This document shows, piece by piece, positions 40,158-50,969 of a stretch of 64,000 nucleotides of DNA (its first letter is position 1; every line of letters begins with the position of its first letter). Location of the stretch: positions 12,565,693-12,629,692 of the forward strand of contig NC_051088.1 of the NCBI RefSeq assembly GCF_901709675.1, given 5' to 3'. The position numbers were made by a program, and so were the translations under genes. The DNA comes from Syngnathus acus (taxonomy: Eukaryota; Chordata; Actinopteri; Syngnathiformes; Syngnathidae). A model generated the notes under the pieces. That model made no database searches and was not told the origin of the DNA. It was given only the letters and a program-made list of their open reading frames with translations.

Positions 40158-43100
40158 CTAAATCAGTGTGGGGCAATTTAAATCTTTACATGTGCCCACA
40201 GTTGTCGAAATGTCTGATTAATATTGCATTTGTTGAATATGATCACGTTACCGACTAGTCACAGCTCACCTGGGTTTGGTCATGTGATGTTTACTCGGGT
40301 TTCTCTTTAAACGACCGAGGGGGGCCACAATTTCCTACCACTGCTACTAAGGGGCCACATAAGACTGGGCAATTCCTGAGAACATAAAAGACTAGGTATT
40401 CAATTTTTTTTTTTTTTCATTTTGTTCTTTCATTTAACAATATAGCACATGCTGTACAATACTTTAATATATTATCTCATATATTTCATATACAAATATA
40501 TCAAAAATTCTTTCAGTCAGTGACAAATGAACCATAAGTTTTTTTGGACCCATTAAGCATCAGTAAAAAGCTCTGGCCATTATTATTACTATATATTATT
40601 ATATTATTCTCTAGACAATTCTGTACTTTTTTCTTGTTGTTGCCGTGAGTACAGCTCAAGAGAGGTTGAAATCTGCTAATGTCTCAAGATAAACAGGCAC
40701 ATTGGTTTGCATTTACATTCAATTGTGTCAAGTCAAATCAGATATACCGAGTCAGGTGAAACAAATTGATACGAAAAAAAACAAAGATGTCAAAATACCT
40801 TTGCACTAGCGGCTTGTTTACAAAAAAATGACAATGTCTATTTTTCTTGAGGTACTGCGCCTCCGTTTGAAGTTTTCCTTTGCTCAGTGATTGAACACCA
40901 CCGCTCAATATGGTCCAAAACACCAATTCACATTTGTGGAGGTGAGCTGGGCTTTGTTGTGATCCTGATTTTCCTAATGACGATCCAATCCTTCTGCCCA
41001 GCTGTAACTTGTATCCTCAAACACGAAGAAGCGGATCCATAGTTTTTATCTACTCCTTGCATCACAAACCAACCATTCTTCATAGATCCCAACTTATGAA
41101 AATCTTTGCACGATTTCTCCTCATTTGCAGTGGTGATCACACTGCGTCCTATTTCCACCTGCGCTGAGCCCAAAATATCTTTCCCCTCTGACCCAGTCTC
41201 AACAGTTATTCCTGTCACCACTCTTGGGTCTGTAAACACCACAGTTAAATGGTTGCCTTTCTCTGGGGTGCGACCCCAGAAGAATCCTTCCCCGGCCTCC
41301 CAGGCTAGTTTGGGAAAGTGTTTCCCGTAGGTAGACATGTCAGAGAAAACCTCCGCTGGAGGATTGGAGTAGACCCCCTCCTCAAAGTCCTTGTCCTTTA
41401 GTTTGTTCTCATTCCCTTGGAATGAAGAGAAAGTCCCCATGTGCTGGAATAAGGAAGGCTTGAAAAGGATGGGCTCCTTCTGAGTCAGCAGCAGTCGAAA
41501 GTGAGACATCAACCAGTCGCAAGGCATTTCTTGATAGAAGAGGAAGAGAAAACGTGCCAGCAGAGGGAGGTGGGCCGACTTGTAGAGTTTGCCAATGTAG
41601 CCAAGGCTGGAGAACTCCAGCATTGCCCAGGTCGTCTTCTTAGCTTCTTGCTCCTCGACGCGCTTTTTTACGGTTGTGAGGAAGTTCTTTGCGGAGGAGA
41701 CGTCGTCCTCCAGCTGGAGGTAGTATCTGCCCACACCTGAGCTGTAGTGCACAAGAAAAGCGTAATCCAGGTTCTGCTTGGAGCGGAATGATACTCTCGC
41801 AGGAGAATCATTGTAGTTCCTTTTTAGACCTGTAGGGGAGCCAGAGAGAAGCTATATAAACACAGTTGACCTGGATGATGATAGTGTAAAATGTTTGCGC
41901 TTAACCTGCAGTCGGTGGATAGCTTTCCTCAGGGACATGAATGACCAGCAGGTGACCTTGCTCTAGTGCTGATGAAAATTCAGATTTTATTTTCGTCACT
42001 GTGGTCGTCAGCCAGTTGACGTCGAAATCTGCCAGCAGAACTACAACCACCATGGAGGAGCGCTCTTCGGGAGATGATCGGGTGAAGAGGGACACTAACG
42101 TGGGGATCAGATAGCTGCCCTTCTTCCTCTTCACCGACGATAGTCCAATGCATAGATACCCTATCGGGAAGAAGAAGAGCATGTACGTCACGTCATACTA
42201 CATATCAGAGTTATTTCATTATATTTTCATTTAGAATCAATTTTACAGCCGGTTCATGCCCCCCACACCCTGAGTAATGGTTTAAGCCAAAATCGACATT
42301 GACATCAGCTATTGCACAAACAATAACTCAGCATCTGTCAGACATGTTTGCCTTTAACTCCTGATTGTGAAACAGCCACAAGTGGGCAGCCAACGTCACA
42401 AGTATCTATAGCTTGAATATCAGCCCGATACTCATTCCTACTTTGTAGTGTATTCAATTGAACTTAGGTTGAAAAGTATTTATAGTGGTGCCATCAAAAT
42501 TAATAACACTTGATGCATTTGTATTATTGCAGTCGGTGGTATGTAAAGTGTTCAGTGGTCTATATTTAGACGAAATGAAAAAAAAACTTACTCATTTGAG
42601 TGACTGGTATCCCTGCAAGCAGTTGATAGGTCACATTGAGAGGCAGGTAATCTCCTTGCTCCACCCATGACTCCATACTGACCATCCTTTCTGCCTTCCA
42701 TGTGATGTTCATTGGTTCCTCTGACCTGTTCGGGTCCTGCCAAAGAAAAACTCCATTCAAATATCATTAACTTTCATGATATTTTAATCATCAGAGTGGT
42801 TCATCTTCCGTGTGTGTACTTACAGTGTTGAATGAGTGTGAATAGCGCACAAAGTAGAAGCCCCCCGCAAGGAGCAGCAAGAGCAACACTGCATGTTTCT
42901 TCTTTGAATGACGTCGCATTTCCTGTCGTGTACCCCAAAACAAAGAAATGTGCACAGAAAAAAAGTTTTAAAAAATCCCAAATTCCTCGCTCACAGTTCT
43001 CCAAGCCTGCTCCCGTTTATTGTCCAGGTGTTGTGCTCGATTTGGTTCCCCCGTGAGATTTTGTTCCCCCTGCCACGGGAGCGCGCACGCCTTGTTTGAA

Positions 43101-43839
43101 AGCGAAAAACCGATGCCGTACGGCGTCAGCACTATGATGTTTTCAATGAAGACATTCTAATTAAGGATTATTCTCATTTGATGTCTTTAAGTTCATTCGC
43201 GTTCGGACGTTGAAGCGGGGTGCATTCAAAGACCAGTCGTACAGACGGAACCTCGATGCAAATAAACTCCTCTTTTTGGGTACCGTTACATGCTACAAGG
43301 AGTATATATTACAAAGGAGACTTTATACTTAATTGTGATCATCATTCATCCATCCATTTTGTTACTTGGGAATTTTCAAAGCAAATTAATATTGTTGCAT
43401 TTATTAATTTGTTTTAAAATGACAGCGCGATATTATTAAAAGCTGACACTATAGCAATGTCAAACGTGTTCATTTAAGAAAAAGCCACGCACGTTTTGTG
43501 ATCAAATCTTTCATAACGAGAATGATTTGAGTGAATTGATTTGAATGAATCATTGAGAAGACATTTCAGTTCTGAAGGCTCCTTTTGTCCCAAGCAAAGT
43601 GACAGGTGGTGGGGAGGGGGGGATAAAAATTGTAACAGGAACTCTATAAAAAACGTCAACCCGTGAGAATTTGTGCCCCCCTCCCATTTTGAGAACGGTG
43701 AGTCCTGGACATCGACTGGCTTTTTTTCTGTCTTCCTGGGGGTCTGTTCAGGTTGTGTGGCAAATTTGAACAGATTCCCTCATTCCTAGGCCAAATTACA
43801 GGGGGGGAACACATCCTCACGGCGGCCCCGTGAGAATAT
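40158..43839. repeat. Segmental duplication, unit 2 (about 3.7 kb)
   Basis: Direct-orientation copy of 34892-38869. It lacks at least three segments present in unit 1: about 199 bp (35023-35221 in unit 1), about 66 bp (near 38225-38290) and about 16 bp (near 37337-37352). Each missing piece is flanked by a short direct repeat in unit 1. Beyond 43839 the two sequences diverge at once. Confidence 0.95.
40928..42919 (-). CDS. MGAT4C-like N-acetylglucosaminyltransferase, copy 2
   Basis: Tandem paralogue of the gene at 35855-37877 with the same four-exon structure: 42824-42919, 42592-42736, 41906-42160, 40928-41829, giving 465 residues. All splice sites, the signal anchor, both sequons and the YYLQLEDDV acidic motif are intact, so it appears functional. 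Compared with copy 1 it keeps the family tryptophan in EMPCDWLMSHFR and differs at scattered positions (GNENKLKD against GRENKLKD; RTPEKGNH against RSPEKGNH). The membrane anchor reads LAGGFYFVRY instead of LAAAFYMVRY. Introns are as similar as exons, which points to a recent duplication rather than selection on protein alone. Expression from a separate promoter is possible because the duplicated unit includes more than 900 bp upstream of the start codon. Confidence 0.88.
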
Positions 43840-44552
43840 TTTTTTAAAAGTCTTCCTGGATTTGGTTCTCTCCTTCTCCACACAGTCCGCCGGTACACAA
43901 CGCTATGACACGCCGTCTGATATCATAAGCTTTCCGCGTTACTGTTTTATTCCTCAAGTTACCAGGCATGCTTCATTTTCAGATCTATTACACATACAAT
44001 AGTACACATCAACCAGGACAGCTCTTGCAAATTCTTCGGGAGATGACAATCTACTCCTTCCGCAGTAATCTATTTAGGGGCGCGTTCGGAAATAGGCTAC
44101 GAGCGCGCCCTGGTTGGTTCTCTCACCGTTCGGAAGCTCAGAGCGGTGTTGAAATGTGCCGTTTGGTTATTCGAAGTGCCTGCAGGCGCTTGGTGTGCTC
44201 CAGCAGTAACGTGGCGCGCCACTGGCTTGGAAACACTCGAAGCACTCATTGGTTTAAAACAGGTGGCGTTCGGAGATAAACGAGAGGGGAGCGCAGTCTG
44301 CCTCTCCGGACACACCCACTCAAAGGGTCGTGCACAGGCGTGGTAGTAATTTCGGAACGCGCCCAAGGTCAGGCAGGGGCGGGCCTAGCCAATGTGGCGC
44401 CCCCCTCCATCCACAAATTCACCTCCGGGATGGATGTACGATATGATCAAGAGGCAAATTATCAGTCGAGTAGAACAGTGATTAAAATAAAATTCAAACT
44501 TCATAATGACCCAATTGTTAGTTAATCATATCAGTCAATATTTCCTAAAACA
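43840..44552. other. Spacer between duplication unit 2 and ap4b1
   Basis: No supported gene. Around 44040-44400 the sequence is moderately CpG-rich, and its short open frames lack homology. It could include upstream sequence for the MGAT4C-like copy 2, but nothing definite is visible. Confidence 0.5.
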
Positions 44553-44720
44553 AATACTGTATGAAAGATTTCCTGATTACAGCCGTAGCGAGTTGGGAGT
44601 CTTTGTGTCAGTCCTATCCTTATCAAAGTCAAAGTCTGCTTTATTGTCTGACAATAAATAAATAATATTGACTTTAACAACTCGCTACGGCTGTAATCAG
44701 GAAATCTTTCATACAGTATT
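44553..44720. repeat. Perfect 43-bp inverted repeat with 82-bp spacer
   Basis: Arm 44553-44595 starts AATACTGTATGAAAGA and ends GTAGCGAGTTG; arm 44678-44720 is its exact reverse complement. The spacer contains AAAGTCTGCTTTATTGTC, a motif common in teleost repeats. The arms would form a long perfect hairpin in single-stranded DNA or RNA. It lies just downstream of the ap4b1 stop codon. Confidence 0.95.
44639..44644 (-). terminator. Candidate ap4b1 polyadenylation signal
   Basis: The minus strand reads AATAAA about 207 bases after the ap4b1 stop codon. It sits in the spacer of the inverted repeat, so an mRNA ending here would contain one arm only. Confidence 0.45.
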
Positions 44721-44850
44721 CGTTTTCGTACAAAGACACATGGAGCAAACCCGCACCAGAACAGGAAGGAAAAAAACCACACACTAAGCATAAACACATT
44801 CAGACTCACAACCTTTGCGTTGCACCAACCTCACCCATTGTGCTGCACAT

Positions 44851-47800
44851 TCATTTCATCTCTAAAGACAACGTATGCAGTACAGTGATGAGTATAGAAA
44901 GGAAACCCCTCAGAGCTTTGTCATCTTTTAGTTGCTGCTTTAGAGTCACCTTTACTTCTTCGATCTGTCCGTTGTCCTTTGCCAACTCATTGCTGTCTCT
45001 CTTTCCCGATGAGTCTTTCTCTTCATTACGTACCCGTCTCTCTATTCCTCCTTCCACCACAGTTTCATTTGCATTCTCACCATCTATAGTGTCCTCCTGT
45101 GCATCTCCTGCCTCTTCATTTGCCTTCCCAGTATAAAGTAACTCTCCCAGTATGAGTGTGCTGGAGGACGGGGCTTCGGTGTGCGTGTACAGGAAAACCC
45201 TCCAGGGGAGTGTGTGTGGTGGTGTGAAGGCCAGCGTCTGAATGTTGACAAGCTGCATTGCAGCCTGAAAGTTTTGAGGCGAACACTGAGTGACATTGCA
45301 ACACCGGACGTGTTCTGTCATACAAACACCATCCACTTCTTCCACACCTAGGAGCAAAAAAAAACAAATCATCCTGTAGGAAGGTCATCTAGAGAGCCAT
45401 TCTTAATTTTTACTTCTATTACTTTACTAATTTTGATTTTGGTTGAATTTCATAAAATGTGAGTCGCAAAAACAGAACAAATATGTATCGAGTGAAGCGC
45501 AGAGGCCCAAATGAAACAATCAGTGTACGATGACTGTTTTCTCATTCAATAGATAAGATAATACAGTGCGTTCGCTCCGGATCTAGGAGTAATCTAAACA
45601 GGTTTGTTTGGCCATGAAACACAAGGTGCACCTTTCATTAAAGATTGCTAGAGGAATCAAGGTGACACACAAAAGGTTGGCTCATTTGACACTAAAACCC
45701 TCACGATGATTAACTCAAGTGGTGAGAGTACGCCACTAAGTTACAGTTGTTTTTAGACAGGACAGGACAGACCGTGGCCTTTGTTCGACACCATGTTACC
45801 TCGCAACCACAGACGCTCAAACTCTGCTGCAGTTAAAGTAGGTAGCAGGCTGAGAGGGACGATGGCGCTGGGCGACGGGGCGTCTGCAGGCGATGGTGTG
45901 TGCTCGGTGACACCCTCTGAAACAGACGCATGGAAAGAAGCGACAGCATTAAAGATTTATTCTTGGAACAATTGGAACCGTCAGCCGGGCCTAGAATTAA
46001 TTGACGGCCATTGAAATGTATTGATGGGGAAAAAAGTAAAATAATAAACCTAATACATTCTTTTAAAAAATGCTTATAGACATTAAATTCCACCAGACTG
46101 AGCTATTTCTATGGTCGTCATCAATTTTTCTATTCTTCCTTTGTTGTGACATCAAACAACCCAAAAGTCAAACTTAAAACATGTCAGCGTTAATCCTCGT
46201 CATCCGGAGTGTCCAAAACTTTCTCTTCAAAGCAGCGGATACAGGGGTGAAAAAAAAAAAAAAGGGCACAAGTGCAAATTTGACATTCTGACATTTGACT
46301 TAACATGCAAAGAAAAAAATCAGTGTAGGCAAATCAATGCTCAGAACTTATTGCCATACATCTTCATTGTCAAACTCACCTGTCTGAACACTTTGAAGAT
46401 GACATGAGTTCAGGGTTTCTGAGAGGTCAGAGATGGGGTCAAATGCTGTGTGTTGAGAGCTTCTGCTGTTTACTGATTCTGTCTCCGAGGTACTTTGCCA
46501 GAGAGGCTTCAGAGTGTTGAAGATGGGAGCCCAGTGGCTTACAGGTTCTGCCGGACGGCCAATAAGAACGCCAAGGGAGGGATCGGACCTCCGACCCTGG
46601 AGCACCTTGCGTGTCTCGTCAACTCCGCATTGCAAAAGGCGGTAGTAGAGAAGCGCCTGATCACGGACACACATGTCCGTCTCCTCATCTGAAAAACAGA
46701 CAAAGGTCTGAAACACTGATATCTCTTCTGTTGAACACGCGCACAAACGCACCAATGGCGTAATGCAGCAGCCTTCCAAGCATGTCCTGAGTTTCAGCCG
46801 GACGGCACAAAAACAGCCTCAAGGTGGCCGTCAGCAACTCCATCTTGACTGCTGGAGAGTTCTCACACCTCACTCTGTCAATGAATACCTCCAAAGTGTA
46901 GGGGGCGCTGCAGACTCTATCGCCGTAGGTTCCCAACAACCAGAGCAAGGCCTGCTTGCCCTGGCAGTAGGAGGCAAAACAGCGTTTCTCATTTATCGCT
47001 CCTTTTAATGACACACCTATACTCAGAAAATTTGAACTTTCGGGTTCAATTTCCAGATAGATATTTGCGTTTTGGGAATGAGGCAATAGTGTTGGGTCGC
47101 CCTTACCTGGCTGTCCTGCAGTATCTCCTCACACCCCTCCAGAGAAGAGCACACCGTTTCACTGCACTGAGGACACACCCAAACTAGGTCCCGCATTGTC
47201 TGCACCACAGCTGCAGAGTTGGAAAGGGGACCAGAGTTGGCACGCAATAGCAGTCAATTAAACTACATGACAAGTCAAACACAAATCTGGTGTCGCTATA
47301 GAAATGATAATATTACCAGATGTGATGTTGTCCTGTTTAAGCCCGAGCAGTCCAGTGAGAATCACTAGACATCTGTCGCTGTAGCTCCGCCCAATACGAC
47401 CTGCAAATTGAAAATATAAGCGACTCAAGCAAATCCGTAACCTCGGCATAAATATCTACGGCAGCAATTGATGACAAAGAATCCATTTGGTTGACGGTGG
47501 CGGTTTGACTCGAGCAGCAAAAGCAAAGTAAACAACGTCGTCCACGCCTTCATGTTATGCAAAGTGAGTGGCTGTTTACCGACAGCCGATATTGCAGCCT
47601 GGGCAGTGTCTGTGTTGACATCAGTGCAGTATTCTTTCAGTTCATCCAGTAATATTGCCACGTTGTCATCGTTCACCAGCTCGACCAGTACCTGCGCACA
47701 CAGCCGTACTCAGATTACTATCGCGAGAGGACTTGGCTGGCCCTGTTGATACTGCGATCAGGTTACAGATAATGCAAATGCACATTTAATATTTGGTGTG

Positions 47801-49687
47801 GATATTCAGATAAAGAGATGGATTTACACCTGCTGTAGATGTTCAGACATAGATATATTTAGACAAAGTTATCAAGAAAGAGAGAGTACAAGAGAGGGAC
47901 CTACCTGCATCTTCCTCTGCTTGATAAAGGCTGGCTCAGCATAGCCGCAGAAGAAACGTTTGTAGTGGGCCCCCATCATGCCAGGGACAGAGCTCAACAG
48001 CAACTGTATGAGGATCATAACATGTGTCAGACTTAATCAAATATATATTTAAAACTACAACAGCTTATTGTATCCATCCAAGCACCATTTTATATTGTCC
48101 AAACACACACTCGCCTGGATGTGGCAGAGCGCGGTGAACCTGATTTCTCTGGACGCGCTCCCACACGCGGCCAGCAGTGGGCCCCGCACTCGTTCCAAGG
48201 CTGCCAGGCTGACTTTAGGCAAGGTCGAGCACAGGCTGAGGAAGAGGCCCAGCGTGGAGGCCATGACTGGCGGGTGGGGGCTGACCAAAGAGGCGTCCAG
48301 CATGGACAGGATGTCAAAGAGCTCGTCCTCAGACTGAGGTTGGTAGCGCTGGAGGATCTTAAGCACCTCGCTCTGACCCCACACGTCGCAATCCTTCAGC
48401 CTGGGTCCACACACAACAAAGAATTTGTTTACATCAGCTCTTAACACGTTTGTTATTTGAAATCTTGGTCAACCTGTTGAGGAGGTGATGAGCAATGGGT
48501 TTGTTGATAGCAACCCCTCCTTCCTCCTTAAGGATTTCCTCCAAAGCCCGAAGGCAGTTCACCATGACAACAGGATCCGTGTCCCTGAGAAGGCTGTACA
48601 ACTCATTCACTACTGCTGCGTCTGTGCAAATGATTACCATAAAAGTTTGAGAAAAAAAGTGTTCATTTTGTATTTGTGCATTAATGTCTTAACAATCAGA
48701 TAAGCTGGAAATAAATACTTCTGAAATTTAACTTAGATTTGCCTCAAGCTTAGTCTCACGGATATATTTGATCAATACAATTTTAAAAATGTGTTTTTCA
48801 TCCAAGCAACTCACCTATTTCAGAATTTGGTTGGAGATTGTGCAGTTTGGCCCAGCCGAGCACAGCGACCCGTCGCACACAAGCTGCTCTGTCCCTCAGT
48901 CCTGCTGTGAGAGGCTGTTCCACATACTCCACCAAACTGGGCAGCCTGAAACACAGACACAAGTCGATTCTTTACATGATCAACTCATCCAGAAGGATGT
49001 CATGGGCAAACTCGAGAGTCACCTCAGGTTGGTCATGTTCCTTAAGGCCAGGCTGCGGACCATCGGATTTGGATCCTGACAGTCCTTCCTCAGTGTGTTG
49101 ATGACTAGCAGAGACAGTTCTGGATTCAAAGAGGCGTAGGAGCACAAGAAGACATAGACCAGCTTCTTCTGGACAATGTCTACTGTGGCACATGCTTTGA
49201 CCATCTCACTGAACAGGCTGGAGACATCCACACCCTGTGACATCAGCCTGAACCACAGGAGGGGGAAAATGGGGAGGCAAGGGTGTGTGTGTGTGTGAAT
49301 TGTTACTTTCAGTTTCCAGTCAATTAAGTTTTCGCTACTGCACATTACTGTAGTCTGAAACCTGATGGTCTTTCATAACGTTACTATTACTTCATAAAAA
49401 CTTGGAGCATTCTGACATTTTGAAATGTTTGCATATGTATCACATTAATATTGTTGCAAAGACTTAAAAATTGTCCAACTTAAAAGATTCAAATATGCTG
49501 GTGCTTCAAGAGCAGGGCCACGGACACTGCAACTATGGAGCTTTCGTTACTGTGTGCCTGTACATTCCACCAACCTGATGACTTTGAGGATGACGTTCCT
49601 GTAACGCAGCTGGTCAGACTGGACGTGGGGGTTGGCCAGAGCTCTATTCAAGTCCCTCACCGTATCCTCACTGCCCAGGTATGGCAT
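44851..49687 (-). CDS. ap4b1: AP-4 complex subunit beta-1, 13 coding exons
   Basis: Large beta subunit of the AP-4 adaptor, which sorts cargo such as ATG9A from the trans-Golgi network. Exons: 49575-49687, 49023-49247, 48815-48945, 48474-48621, 48115-48400, 47905-48003, 47580-47691, 47317-47400, 47107-47210, 46753-46960, 46380-46688, 45800-45916, 44851-45347. The frame stays open for 810 residues. The start MPYLGSED is identical to mammalian AP4B1. Clear family matches include [69 protein letters not shown] and [16 protein letters not shown]. The N-terminal alpha-solenoid trunk is followed by a variable hinge (about residues 560-680) and a C-terminal appendage with an acidic insertion. One intron uses a GC donor. 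A non-coding 5' exon is implied by an acceptor at 49703. Confidence 0.95.
48113..48115 (-). other. ap4b1: Non-canonical GC splice donor in ap4b1
   Basis: The exon at 48115-48400 must end at CACATCCAG to stay in frame with the next exon (TTGCTGTTGAGC...). The intron then starts GCGAGT, a GC-AG intron. GC donors are a known minor class, usually with otherwise strong consensus, as here (CAG/GCGAGT). The joined protein [12 protein letters not shown] aligns with the family. Confidence 0.75.
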
Positions 49688-50306
49688 GGTGGACGCAGAT
49701 AACCTGCGTGGTCACAAATCACTATTTCAAACACATGGCAGTCATATATTTCTCAAATTGAAGTTAAAAACCATCCGCAGCGCATCACCTTTAACGTACG
49801 TACAGTATTTAATTCACAAACTCCAACCGTCAACTCTTCACACCTTGTTTTATGTTTTGTTTTCCCTTTGGACTTCCGTGTTTCTTCTTCTGTGATTTCT
49901 GTTGATGCGTCTGCCGCCCCCTGGTGGTAGGCGAATTCGGAAGGAAATAGTATAATATTTTTAATACTATGCATTACGGTAACACGCCGGGGCTGCCAAC
50001 CTGAGTGGGCTACCTTCAGAATAAAAGCTAACAAGTAATAAATGGGCGTTATGATTCGGATTTACTTTTTTTTTTTTAAATGAAAGCTAGTAATTTCAGT
50101 TATCCCAGGATCGTAACCAGGAAAGTTCACGTTGATTTAATAAATGACGTTAGATTACATTTGAATATGTATAACGCAATTAGGCGTTTCACTCTGTCCT
50201 ACACTCCACCAATCACACTTTAACTGCTAATAGAAAAAGTTCCTCTGTTGAATGTAACGTTTTTATTTGCATGTCACAAAAACACAAGAAACAAATTGAA
50301 TGTTTT

Positions 50307-50312
50307 TTTATT
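50307..50312 (-). terminator. sephs2 polyadenylation signal
   Basis: AATAAA on the minus strand, 658 bases after the sephs2 stop codon and about 70 bases past the SECIS candidate. A second AATAAA lies at 50262-50267. Confidence 0.6.
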
Positions 50313-50379
50313 ACTGATTGTGAAAAGCAGGAAATCTAGCAAATCCAGCAAACCAAGTCTGCCTCACCCTTCCAGTGAC

Positions 50380-50440
50380 AGACATCCACTCCACCCAGCC
50401 CCTTGGCTGGGGTTTGTAAGGCAGAGTTTCATAAATTGGA
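50380..50440 (-). promoter_or_regulatory. Candidate SECIS element in the sephs2 3' UTR
   Basis: On the minus strand the order is ATGA (50432-50429), an 8-nt arm ACTCTGCC, unpaired AAA (50415-50413), a small hairpin CAGCC-AAGG-GGCTG, the pairing arm GGTGGAGT, then GGAT (50387-50384). ACTCTGCC pairs fully with GGTGGAGT (two G-U pairs), placing TGAA opposite GGAT as the required non-Watson-Crick quartet. The 13-nt distance from ATGA to AAA fits SECIS rules, and TTCCA/TGGAA can close the lower helix. A SECIS is required for the upstream UGA to be read as selenocysteine. Confidence 0.85.
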
Positions 50441-50969
50441 AGAATGTGACTGACTTGGCGCTGGACGACCAACCAGCTAAAAAAAGCCATCTGTACCTGG
50501 CACCACTTGTCCAGACGAAGCTGCTCAAGCCTTCCTCTGGACTGTAATGTCTGAGCCAGACAGACGCACAACTCCATTTGTGGAAGAAATTCATTCATGA
50601 TACGTTAATTTCATCCCCTATTCAAATCAAGCCAACAAAACACAGCGGCCCACGTCACATAAAAACAATCCATACATAAACACGCACACTTCCGTTGGAT
50701 ATTCATTTTCACCTGTGGATTTGTCAAGGATGATTTGGAATGTTATTTTCTTCATTTACTTATTTGGCATTCTTTCCAAATACTGAAGATGACCGTTTGT
50801 AAAATGAGTCTGACATTGAGCTCTTAGTACAGCTTGATATCTGACAAGGTCATTTGTCCATTTGACCAACTACGACGGAGAAAAATGAAAGTGATGATCT
50901 GTGCTTTCCAGAAGAGACGGGCAGCATCCTCGACATTCTCACACACACGCACATTCATAAACACCCGGT

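Noticed and set aside
50311-50598. A 95-codon minus-strand frame downstream of sephs2
   Set aside because: It lies in the sephs2 3' UTR and overlaps the SECIS hairpin and poly(A) region. It has no homology.
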